DNA from: Trebonia sp036501515
GTDB taxonomy: Bacteria > Actinomycetota > Actinomycetes > Streptosporangiales > Streptosporangiaceae
DNA length: 64,000 nt
Direction of reading: 5' to 3'
Assembly (NCBI GenBank): GCA_036501515.1
Contig: DASYAD010000209.1
Location: forward strand, 4,285-68,284
Part shown: piece by piece, positions 8,639 to 17,300 of the stretch
How the letters are laid out: every line of letters begins with the position of its first letter
How positions within the stretch are numbered: position 1 is the stretch's first letter
Translations under genes and position numbers: made by a program
Notes under the pieces: model-generated
The model's input: only the letters and a program-made list of their open reading frames with translations
Databases searched by the model: none
Told to the model about the DNA's origin: nothing

Positions 8639-9109
8639 ATGTTCGCAACGAAGCGAGTCCGCCTTGGCGCCGCCGCGTCGGTGGTCGTGCTGCTGTCCGG
8701 CGGCGCCGCCGTCGCGGCCACGGAGGCCAGCGCCAGCCCGGCGCGGCACAACCCGCCGCTGACGCTGAACCGGGTCGACCTGAAGGGCTTCGTGGTCAAC
8801 GCCAAGTACACGCTCGGCACCAACACGGGCAACACGTTCCAGCAGGTCTACTCAGACGGCACGGTCCTCGGCACCCCGGTCGCCGGCCCGAACGTCGGCG
8901 TCAAGTTCCCGGTCGAGGACTACGTCGCGGTGCCGATCGGCGACGACCAGATCTACATCACCTGGCAGGACCCGAAGACGTTCGCGATCGTGGACGTCTT
9001 CGTCATGAACCTGCGGACCCACACCGTCTACGACTACGCCCCTGGCAGTGCCAAGCCGGAATCGGCGGGCCACATCTCGATCGTGAAGTGGCCCAGGCAC
9101 GGCTTCTAG
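8639..9109 (+). CDS. Secreted protein, possible MoaF-like (calycin) domain
   Basis: 156 residues. N-terminus MFATKRVRLG followed by a hydrophobic stretch and AVAATEASASPA indicates a Sec signal peptide cleaved near residue 28-34. The mature part is beta-strand rich with NTFQQVYSDGTV, a GPNVGVKFP turn and a terminal 'IYITWQDP...DVFVMNL-TH-VYDYA' block. This pattern resembles MoaF-related lipocalin-like barrels, in which the 'F-x-W-x-D' strand is conserved, but the match is from memory and only moderate. GAGGAGAGGGG precedes the ATG. Role unknown; it ends eight bases before the convergent helicase-like gene. Confidence 0.75.
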   Translation: MFATKRVRLGAAASVVVLLSGGAAVAATEASASPARHNPPLTLNRVDLKGFVVNAKYTLGTNTGNTFQQVYSDGTVLGTPVAGPNVGVKFPVEDYVAVPIGDDQIYITWQDPKTFAIVDVFVMNLRTHTVYDYAPGSAKPESAGHISIVKWPRHGF

Positions 9110-9117
9110 CGCGGGCA

Positions 9118-11199
9118 CTACTCCGGGCTGGCGATGAGCCAGCCATCGTAGGAAAGGTCGTTGCGCTGATCGACCGTGGTGCGGTCCTGGCCGCGGACCA
9201 CCCGCAGCGGCATGCCGACCCAGCGCGGCTCCGCGCCGTCGTCCGTGCCCGCTGACCCGGCCCGCAGCCAGGTGCCGTACCTGGCCTGCGCGCTGTCGCC
9301 CGCCTGCGCGCGGTCTCCGGCCCGCGCGCGGCCGACGGCCTGGCCGCCTTCGCTGGCGGGCGGGTCGTCTCCGGCCAGGGCGGTGTCACCGTCCTGCTCG
9401 TCGGTCAGCACGGTCTCGCCGGCCAGCACGGCGCGGTCGAACCGGCGCAGCAGGCCGGGCATCTCCTCGGCCGTGAGCTGGTCGGCGCCGTCGGCCAGCA
9501 GCCAGCCGAGCGCCCCGGGACCGAGCCCGTCGAGCAGCGACCCGGCCGCCTCGAACGGCACGTAGACGACGGGCACCGCCAGGAAGAACGACCGCCACGC
9601 GGCCAGCAGCACGTCGTCAGGCGCCGCCTCGTCGGCCTGGCCCGGCTCCATCGAGATGAACTCCATGAGCGCGGCGAGGTTGCCCTCGAAGACTTCCCAC
9701 TGCGCCGCGATCAGCGCCTTGTGCAGCTCGAGGGCGGCCATGAACGCCTGCGCGCGGGCGGCCGCGTATTCCGGGTCCGCCCACGGCGCGGTCGTCTCCC
9801 GCCACTCGATCAGCGCCGGGTCCTCCGTCTCGGCCTGGGACGGCCCCGCGGGGACGTGATCGCCCCACCGCTGCCTGGCGGCCGAGACCGCCTCGGCGAG
9901 CGGCTCGATCTCGGAGGTCAGCCGCGCCACCTCGTCGGCGCTAACGGCGGCGGCCGCCCGCGCGGCCGCGACGGCGCCGCGCAGCGCCTCGGCCTGGCGC
10001 AGCGCGGTGTCCCAGCGCTGTTCCGCCGCCGCGCAGGCGACCCGCTGCGCGCGGCGCCTGGCCGACCAGCTGCGCCAGTTCCGGCCGCGGCGGAGCCCGC
10101 CCGCCAGCGCGACCGACAGCGCGCCGCGCGACTGCAGCGCCGCCACGCCCTGCGCGGTCACCGTCGTCAGCTCAGGCCGGCCGAGGTCGTGCGCGCCGAG
10201 CGCGGCGAGCGCCGACCGGTACTCCTCCTCGGCGGTGGTGACGGCGCCGCGGGCGGCCGGCTCCAGGATGGTCAGTTCGGCCAGCCGCGCCTCCGCGGTC
10301 TCGGCCAGGCCGGCCGCTTCCTCGCAGTCCTGCTCGAGGAGCGACAAGCGGGTGAGCGCGGCCGCCACCAGCATGCGTTCCTCGGCGAGGTTCTGCACGT
10401 TGCCGACCGCGGACCTGAACCAGGTGACCGCGCTCGGCCAGTCGACCGCCTTGCCCTTGAGCTGGCGCAGCGCACTGGCCATGGACTCGCCCGCCGGGAA
10501 GAGCACGTCGGTGCCGCGGACCGTGCCGTGCCACCAGCGTTCGGCGAAGGCCCGGTTGGCCGCGCGGTCACCGAGACGGGCGACGAGCATCGCCCACGCG
10601 CCGACTCCGTCGGACAGCCGCGCGGTCGAGGCGAAGTAGTCGGCCCTGGCCGCCCGGTCGCGCCAGCGCGTGCCGACCGGGGGCAGGGCGAGGCCCGCGC
10701 GCGACGCGCCGCCCGCGCGCTCGGCCGTGAGCCTGACCGCGGCGCCCGGCTTCGCGTCGGGGATGCCGAGCATGGTCCACGGCGTCTTCTCGCCGGGCGC
10801 CGACTGCACGATCTCGTAGCCGGCCAGGGCCGGGTCTGGTGCCGCGACCGTGTGCGGGCCCCAGGTGAGCACGTCGCCGAACGCCGCCGACGGATCGGGC
10901 AGGTCCGCGATGCGCAGCGCCCGCTCGGTGACGATGGCGGCGACCAGGTCGCCGAAGACCTCCGCCACCCCGGTCCCCGGCGGCGCGTGCACGCCGAACA
11001 CGGCCGCCTGGTCGCGGCCGGGCCTGATGGCGTCTCCGCCGCCCGCGGCGAGACAGGCCACGGCCTCGTTCACCGCGAACTGCTCGCTCCTGACAAGCAC
11101 GCCGTCGGACGGCCAGCGTCCGGCGGGGGTACGGTCGGGCGCGCACCCGTCGCGTACCACAAGCGGCTGGCGCCGCACATCGATCCGGTCACCGTCCAC
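9118..11199 (-). CDS. Degenerate DNA2/NAM7-type SF1 helicase-like protein, ATPase motifs lost
   Basis: 693 residues from GTG 11199 (GGGGGCGAGG eight bases upstream). The scaffold is that of SF1 (DNA2/NAM7-like) helicases: 'RWPSDGVLVRSEQFAVNEAV' then 'FGVHAPPGTGVAEVFGDLVAAIV', then a coiled-coil insertion (about 265-450), 'ELHKALIAAQWEVFEGNL', 'FFLAVPVVYVPFEAAGSLL' and 'LGWLLADGADQLT'. In active relatives the last would be LGWLL-V-DEAGQ and the P-loop GPPGTGKT. Here Walker A reads APPGTGVA (Lys78 and Thr/Ser lost) and Walker B DEAGQ has become DGADQ, and all motifs after Walker B (III-VI) are missing. The usual N-terminal region is also absent. The long intact frame and normal codon use suggest either recent decay or a retained non-enzymatic protein. 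Divergent from jetA across 213 bp. Confidence 0.75.
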   Translation of the reverse strand: MDGDRIDVRRQPLVVRDGCAPDRTPAGRWPSDGVLVRSEQFAVNEAVACLAAGGGDAIRPGRDQAAVFGVHAPPGTGVAEVFGDLVAAIVTERALRIADLPDPSAAFGDVLTWGPHTVAAPDPALAGYEIVQSAPGEKTPWTMLGIPDAKPGAAVRLTAERAGGASRAGLALPPVGTRWRDRAARADYFASTARLSDGVGAWAMLVARLGDRAANRAFAERWWHGTVRGTDVLFPAGESMASALRQLKGKAVDWPSAVTWFRSAVGNVQNLAEERMLVAAALTRLSLLEQDCEEAAGLAETAEARLAELTILEPAARGAVTTAEEEYRSALAALGAHDLGRPELTTVTAQGVAALQSRGALSVALAGGLRRGRNWRSWSARRRAQRVACAAAEQRWDTALRQAEALRGAVAAARAAAAVSADEVARLTSEIEPLAEAVSAARQRWGDHVPAGPSQAETEDPALIEWRETTAPWADPEYAAARAQAFMAALELHKALIAAQWEVFEGNLAALMEFISMEPGQADEAAPDDVLLAAWRSFFLAVPVVYVPFEAAGSLLDGLGPGALGWLLADGADQLTAEEMPGLLRRFDRAVLAGETVLTDEQDGDTALAGDDPPASEGGQAVGRARAGDRAQAGDSAQARYGTWLRAGSAGTDDGAEPRWVGMPLRVVRGQDRTTVDQRNDLSYDGWLIASPE

Positions 11200-11412
11200 C
11201 AGGCATACCTCGCCCCCTGATTACTGCACCGCGGCCGATAGGTCCCCTCGTCGACTTCACCCTGCGCTGACGCGCCCCTCGTCAGCGGAATGAAGAAACG
11301 TCCATCGATGCCGTCATTGGGAACACTACGCTCGGTTGTGGCTTGAATCACGTGAGTTACCGAAATTCCCTGGCGTCGACTGCGGGCGCTGCCCGGTATC
11401 GTTTCTGGGCAG

Positions 11413-12963
11413 ATGGACGGGACGGAAGAAACCGGGCAAGTTCCCCCCGGGACCGCGCACGCATCGCTGGACCTCGACGCGCTCGCGGTCGGCGACCGGT
11501 TCCGGCTGTTCAACTTCACCCGCCGCGACGACCATCTCGCGTACCTGTGGCTGCTGCGCGCCCTCGAGCGCCTGCGCGCCGTGCACCACATCCAGGCCAA
11601 CCCGGCGGACGTCGCCGCGGTCCTCGCCGAGCTGGCCGCCGGGCACCAGGAAGTGCCCGCGTTCGGTGACCTGACCGCGCTGCGCGGGCGGCTTGACGCG
11701 CTGGCCGAGGACGGGATCTTGCACCGGCTGGAAGACGCCGCGCGGGCCGGCAGCCTCGCCAGGTACCGCAACCGCCAGTCGGTGTACCAGTTCAGCGAGC
11801 TCGGCTACCGCGCGTACAGCGCTGTCGAGGACGTGCTGCGCGCCCGCGTCAGGGACGCCAGCCTGTCCCGCCTGGTGTTCTCCGACATCCTGGAAGACCT
11901 GCGCGCGCTGCACGCCGCGACCGGCGACGGCGACGCTGACCAGGTCTACCGGCGGCTCTCGCGGCTGGACACGGTGCTCGACGACATGTCGCGGCGGGCC
12001 GCGCAGTTCCACCTGACGCTCGGCGAGATCATGCGGTCCACCGACACCTCGCCGGGGACGTTCATGAAGTACAAGAACGCGCTGCTCACGCACATGACCG
12101 AGTTCATGGCCGAACTCGACCGCTACCTGCCCCGCCTGGCCGCCGCGATCGCGGCGGTCGACGCCGCGGGCGACGACGCCATGCTCGCACTCGCCGCCCG
12201 CGCCGACGGCCGGCCGTTCCTGTCCGACGCCGGCAAGCGCGACGACTGGTGCCGCCGCTGGGCGGCGCTGCGCGACTGGTTCGCCGCGGGCAACTCGCGC
12301 GCCGAGGGCCTGCGCGCCGCCACCCGCGCCGCCGTGTCCGGCGTCATCGCGCTGCTCCGCCAGGTCACCGAGGCGCAGCGCGGCGGCGTCAACCGCTCCT
12401 CCCAGCTCCGCCACCTCGCCGAGTGGGTGTTCAACACCCCGGACGAGCCCGCCGCGCACGCGCTCATGACGGCCGCGTTCAACCTGCGCACCGCCCGCCA
12501 CCTCGGCGGCGCGCACGACGACGCCGACCAGGTCTCATCGCGCGCGACCTGGTGGGACGCCCCAGGCGTGGACATCTCGGTGACCCTGTTCCGTCGGGGC
12601 AAGGCACCCACGCCCGGGGTGCCGCAGCCGGCCAGGAACAATCCCGCGGTGCGGGCCGCGCTGGCCCGCCAGCAGGCCGGGCAGCGGGCGGCCGAACGGG
12701 CCGCCGCCCGCTCCCTGCTCGAGGGGGGCGCTCATCACCGGGTGCTCGACGAGAACGAGACCCGCGTGCTGCTCCGCCTGCTCACGCTCGCGACCGAGGC
12801 CCGCACGGTCGTGGCGGGCCGCCTGGCCACCGCCACCGGCGGCAACGACGTGCTGACCATGCGCCTGGTGCCGAGCGACTCAGGCAGCGCGGTCGCCACC
12901 GCGCACGGGGTCTTGCACCTGCCCGGCTTCGAGCTCGAGCTCACCCCCGGGCTGCGAGGCTGA
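11413..12963 (+). CDS. jetA: Wadjet type II JetA (DUF2397/TIGR02677)
   Basis: 516 residues. Sequence fits the TIGR02677 family: 'RLFNFTRRDDHLAYLWLLRALE' winged-helix start, 'YQFSELGYRAYSAVE', 'LDDMSRRAAQFHLTLGEIMRS-DTSPGTFMKYKNALLTHM', and a C-terminal 'HRVLDENETRVLLRLL' segment. Known from the family: JetA is the kleisin/MukF-like bridge of a condensin-like complex with JetB and JetC that senses and acts on circular plasmid DNA. First gene of the jetABC operon; jetB starts five bases after its stop. Start ATG 11413 chosen because no better site lies upstream, although its ribosome site is weak, so leaderless or weakly initiated translation is possible. It faces away from the degenerate helicase gene. 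Confidence 0.92.
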   Translation: MDGTEETGQVPPGTAHASLDLDALAVGDRFRLFNFTRRDDHLAYLWLLRALERLRAVHHIQANPADVAAVLAELAAGHQEVPAFGDLTALRGRLDALAEDGILHRLEDAARAGSLARYRNRQSVYQFSELGYRAYSAVEDVLRARVRDASLSRLVFSDILEDLRALHAATGDGDADQVYRRLSRLDTVLDDMSRRAAQFHLTLGEIMRSTDTSPGTFMKYKNALLTHMTEFMAELDRYLPRLAAAIAAVDAAGDDAMLALAARADGRPFLSDAGKRDDWCRRWAALRDWFAAGNSRAEGLRAATRAAVSGVIALLRQVTEAQRGGVNRSSQLRHLAEWVFNTPDEPAAHALMTAAFNLRTARHLGGAHDDADQVSSRATWWDAPGVDISVTLFRRGKAPTPGVPQPARNNPAVRAALARQQAGQRAAERAAARSLLEGGAHHRVLDENETRVLLRLLTLATEARTVVAGRLATATGGNDVLTMRLVPSDSGSAVATAHGVLHLPGFELELTPGLRG

Positions 12964-12968
12964 GCCCG

Positions 12969-14378
12969 GTGCAGGCCGTCCAGCCCAGTGACCTCGGCTC
13001 GTACCAGTCCGCGGTCCGCCTCGTGCTCACCCACGACGTGATCACCGCCGCCCGCCCGCGGGCCGGCACCCTGGAATCGGTGCTCCGCTGGGCCGACCAG
13101 CTGGCGGCCGACCTGCGTGACGTGCTGGGGTACACGCTGATCGCGACCACCCGCCAGGTCAGGCTGATCCGCCGCCTCGACGCCCTCGACCCGACGCAGA
13201 CAGGCATCTTCACCGCCAGGTCCGGCCGTCCGTTCGACCGCCGCCGCCTGGCCTACCTGTGCCTGTTCCTGGCGTCCTTCTCCCGGTCGCGGACGGAGAT
13301 CAGCCTGGCCGACCTGGTCCGCGCGTTCACCCCGGCGGCCAACGGCATCGACGGCCTCGGCTTCGACCCGGTCGTCAGCGCGCACAAGGCCGCCGTCGTC
13401 GATGTCCTCGACTGGCTGGCCGACCGGGGCGCGCTGCGGCTGTCCGACGGCTCGGTCGAGGCGTGGACGGCCGACACCGAGCGCGGCGACGCCCTCTACG
13501 ACATCGATCACGACATCTGCTCGGCGCTGTTCCGCCCCGCCCGGCCCGTCCAGCACCTGACAAGCGCGGCCGGCCTGCTTGACGCCACGTTCACCAGCGC
13601 CAGACGGGCGGCCAGGCGCGAGGCCGCCGCCCAGCAGGCCGCCCGCGCCCTGGTCGAGCACCCGGTCGTCTACTACGCCCAGGTCGACCCGGAGGTCGCC
13701 GAGGCGCTGCGCCAGCCCGGCGGCGTCGCCGCGGACCTGGCCCGGCTGACGGGCCTCGCCGTCGAGCGCCGGGCCGAGGGCGTGCTGCTGGCCGACGCGG
13801 GCGGCCGGTTCACCGACCGCCCGTTCCCTGGCCGCGGCGGCGCCGTCAACCGGGCCGCGGGCCTGCTGCTGGCCAAGGTCGCCGACCTTCTCGAAGATCC
13901 CGACGAGCGGGTGACGCCGCTGCCGCTGCCTTCGGACGACGCGGACCAGCGCGACCTGCTCGACCGGATCGACGCCGCCCTGCCGGCGGGCGGGGTGGTC
14001 GCCGGGCTAGCCTGGACCGCGGCGCCGGCCGCGGCGGAAGATTCACCGCACCAGGGCGCTGGCGGGGCGCTGTCACCGGGCCAGCCGGCCCCGGCCGTCC
14101 CGTTCATACCTGACAGCAGGCTGCACACCATGATCGGCGAGCTGTACGACGACGTGGGTCCGGCTTCGTTCACCGTCACCTGGCAGCACGACCCGCGCGG
14201 CCTGCGCGACGCGGCCGTCGCGTTCCTGTCCGACCTGCGGCTGCTGCGCCCGGTGCCCGGCGGTGTCCTCGTGCTGCCCGCGGCCGCCCGCTACCGGAAC
14301 ATCAAGCTGGCGCTCCCGGCCCGGCACGCGGCGGGCCAGCTCGCCCTTGACCTGTTCGGCGGTGACCGCGATGAGTGA
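12969..14378 (+). CDS. jetB: Wadjet type II JetB (DUF2398/TIGR02678)
   Basis: 469 residues from GTG 12969; longer upstream reading is out-of-frame with jetA and not coding. Family landmarks: 'YQSAVRLVLTHDVITAARP...LVLRWADQLAADLRDVLGYTL' N-terminus, 'FDRRRLAYLCLFLASFSRSRTEISLADL', 'DVLDWLADRGALRLSDGS', 'YDIDHDICSALF', 'HPVVYYAQVDPE' and the C-terminal 'AVAFLSDLRLLRPVPGGVLVLPAAARYRNI'. JetB is the winged-helix KITE-like partner (MukE analogue) binding JetA and the JetC ATPase. Its end overlaps the jetC start by eight bases (ATGAGTGA), so expression of the three is coupled. About 60 residues (545-bp region around 14020-14100) form a Pro/Gly-rich linker not seen in the core family. Confidence 0.92.
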   Translation: MQAVQPSDLGSYQSAVRLVLTHDVITAARPRAGTLESVLRWADQLAADLRDVLGYTLIATTRQVRLIRRLDALDPTQTGIFTARSGRPFDRRRLAYLCLFLASFSRSRTEISLADLVRAFTPAANGIDGLGFDPVVSAHKAAVVDVLDWLADRGALRLSDGSVEAWTADTERGDALYDIDHDICSALFRPARPVQHLTSAAGLLDATFTSARRAARREAAAQQAARALVEHPVVYYAQVDPEVAEALRQPGGVAADLARLTGLAVERRAEGVLLADAGGRFTDRPFPGRGGAVNRAAGLLLAKVADLLEDPDERVTPLPLPSDDADQRDLLDRIDAALPAGGVVAGLAWTAAPAAAEDSPHQGAGGALSPGQPAPAVPFIPDSRLHTMIGELYDDVGPASFTVTWQHDPRGLRDAAVAFLSDLRLLRPVPGGVLVLPAAARYRNIKLALPARHAAGQLALDLFGGDRDE

Positions 14379-17300
14379 GCGGTTCAAACCGTCGCGGGCC
14401 GGCGTGATCAATGTGTGGGACTACGTCGACGTGGAGTGGGCGTTCGCCGACGGCCGCCTGGCGCTGCGCGGCCACAACGGTTCCGGCAAGACCAAGGCGC
14501 TTGAGGTCCTGTTCCCGTTCGTCCTCGACGGCGTGGCGGACTCCCGCCGCCTCGACCCGTTCTCCGGTGAGAACAGGACGATGAAGTCCAACCTGCTCTA
14601 CCGGGGCCAGGAGTCGGAGTACGGCTACGTCTGGATGGAGTTCGCCCGCTCGGGCGCGGCTGAGCCCGTTACGGTCACGCTGATCATCGGCCTGCGGGCG
14701 CACAGGAACACCGACGGCGTGCGGATGTCGTTCTTCGTCACCGGCAAGCGCGTCGGCGCGGACTTCGGCCTGCTGACGGCCGACTCACGCCCGCTGACCG
14801 AGCGCCAGCTGCGGGCGGTACTCGAACCCGGCGCCTGGCGCCGGACCGCGAGTGAGTACCGGGACCTGGTCGACCACCGGCTGTTCGGCCTCGGACGCGA
14901 GCGCTACGCCCAGCTCCTCGACCTGCTGCTGGCGCTCAGGCGCCCGCTGCTCGCCAAGGACCTGGATCCCGCCAAGGTTTCCGACACGCTGACCGCGGGC
15001 CTGTCACCGGTGGACGACGACCTGGTGCAGCAGGCGGCCCGCGACTTCGAGAACCTCGCCGCCGTACAGCAGCTGTTCGACGACCTGATGGCGGCCAACG
15101 CGGCCGTCGCCGAGTTCAGCGCCCACTACGAGGCCTACTTCCGCGCGCACGTCAGGTTCGTACTCGACCGGGTGCAGGCCAGGTCGGACACGGCCGCCGA
15201 CCATGCCGAGCGGCTGGCGGCGGCCGCCGCGGACCGCCGCCGCGCCGCCGGGGCCGAGCGGGCCGCCGAGGCCGAGCGCGACGCGAGCAGGGCGGAAGGC
15301 GAGCGGATCGGGGGCCGGCTCGCGGGCCTCAAGAACTCCGAGGAGTACAAGGCCCAGGGCCGTATCGAGGACAAGCGCCGCGAGGTGGCCGCTCGCGCGG
15401 CCGACGTCGCCCGCCAGCAGGCCGGCCTCGACTCCGGTCGTCGGCGGCTCGCCGGGCTGACCGCGGAGGTGGCCAAGCTATCGCGCCGCGCGGCCGATTC
15501 CCGCGCCGCCGCCGCCAGGCACGCCGCCGCCCTCGCCGACGCCGCCCAGCGGTCCGGCATCGCCGACGACGGCTTCGGCCCCGTCGACCCGGGCTGGCCG
15601 GATGAGCCGGAACCGCCCGCTGAGCCCGGAGCGCCCGCTGAGTCCGGAGCGCCCGCTGAGCCCGGACCAGCAGCGGGCCAGGGAACGCCGGGCCGGCTCA
15701 GCTCCGGCGCCCACGGGGACCGCGACGACGCGCTGCTCGTCGCCGCCCGCGCGCGGGTCGCGGCCCGCAGGGACGACATCGGCGAGATCCGCCGGCTGCT
15801 CGAGGCCATCAGGGACGCCCGCGCGAAACGCGCCTACGCCGACCAGGAGCTGACCCGTAAGCAGGCCACCGAGCAGCGCCAGCAAGCAGAGGCGGACGCC
15901 GCCGCCGCCCGCCTGGCCGCCGCCCGCGCCGCCGCCGCCGACGCGCTCGCCGCCTGGACCGCGCACTGGACCGCGCACTGGACCGCGCACAGGGCAGCGC
16001 GCTGGACCGCGCAGAGGGCAGCGCCCTGGACGGGGCCGGAAACCGCCGGCCTGCCCGGCACCGGCTCGCCCGCCCCAGCCGTCCCCGCGCCCGGCTCGCC
16101 GGCGTCAGCCGTCCCCGCGCCGGCTGGCCTTCCCGTGACGGCCGATCTTCCCGTGACGGCCGATCTTCCCGTGACGGCTGGCCTTCCCGTGACGGCTGGC
16201 CTTCCCGTGACGGCTGGTCTTCCCGTGACGGCCGACGCACGCGCCGCCTCGAATTCATCCGCCGCGGCGCCCGCCCCAGCCGCCCCAGCCGCCCTTTCCA
16301 CTGATTTGCCGGACCACGTGGTTACCGCGCTCGATGTCGCCACGCTCGGCGCGGCCCTTGACCGGACGGGCGAGCCTGGCGCCGCCAGCCTGGCGGAGAT
16401 CTACGACGGGTGCGTGTCAGAACGCCGGGCCGCCGTCATCACCGCGCACGCGCGGCTGGACGCCGCCCTCGCCGAAGCCCGCAGGCGCCTGGCCGGCCTA
16501 CGGCAAGAGCGCGACGTCATCGCGGCCGAGCGGGACGACGCGCCCCCGTCGACTGACCTGCGCCCGGCCAGCCGCGAAGGCCGCCCCGGGGCTCCGCTCT
16601 GGCAGCTCGTCCGGTTCGCACCGGGAGTCCCCGACGAGACCGCGGCCGCGATCGAGGGCGCCCTGTACGGCGCCGGCCTGCTGACCGCCTGGGTACACCC
16701 AGACCCCGCACTGACCGCGGCCGCGCTCGCCGCCGCCGAAGCCGACGGCTACCTCGTCCCCACTGCCGCCGTGAACCCCGCCGACGCGCGCAACCCCGCC
16801 GGTGCCCGCCCCCCTGCCGGCGACCGCACCGTCGCCGACGCCCGCAACTCTGGCGGCGCCCGTACCCCAGCCGACGCCCGCAACTCCGGCGGCGCCCGTA
16901 CCCCAGCCGGCGACCGTACCCCCGTCGGCGACCGTACCCCAGCCGACGCCCCCAACTCCGGCGGCGACCGTACCCTCGTCGGCGCCCGCACCCCCGTCGG
17001 CGCCCGCGACTCTAGTGTCCCTGCGAACGGTGCCCCGGTCACCGGGTCCGCAGACGGCAAGACTCTGGCGGACGTGCTCGTCGCCGAAGACCAGGAGCAC
17101 GTGCAGGCTGACGTCATCGTCGCCGTGCTCCGCTCCGTCACCCTCGCTGACGACATCATGGCAGCCGGGTCTGACATTCCCCCGCCTCCGTCGCCCAGCG
17201 AGATGGTGCGCGCCGTGTCGCGGGGCGTCGACTATCTCTTCGGCGACGTGCCCGCGCTCGCCCGGCCGAACCCGGCGCGAGCGGCGGCCGGGCAGCAGGC

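Noticed and set aside
6883..8835. 650-residue minus-strand ORF opposite the acyl-CoA synthetase
   Set aside because: Arg/Gly/Asp/His-rich shadow reading of a high-GC gene; the plus strand shows all acyl-CoA synthetase motifs.
9721..11220. 499-residue plus-strand ORF opposite the helicase-like gene
   Set aside because: Considered because the minus gene is degenerate, but the plus frame is Arg/Gly-rich with no recognisable domain, while the minus frame keeps the helicase scaffold over its full length.
16126..16233. Frameshift or pseudogene signal in jetC
   Set aside because: Repeat period is 18 bp and the frame remains open into an intact C-terminal ATPase half.
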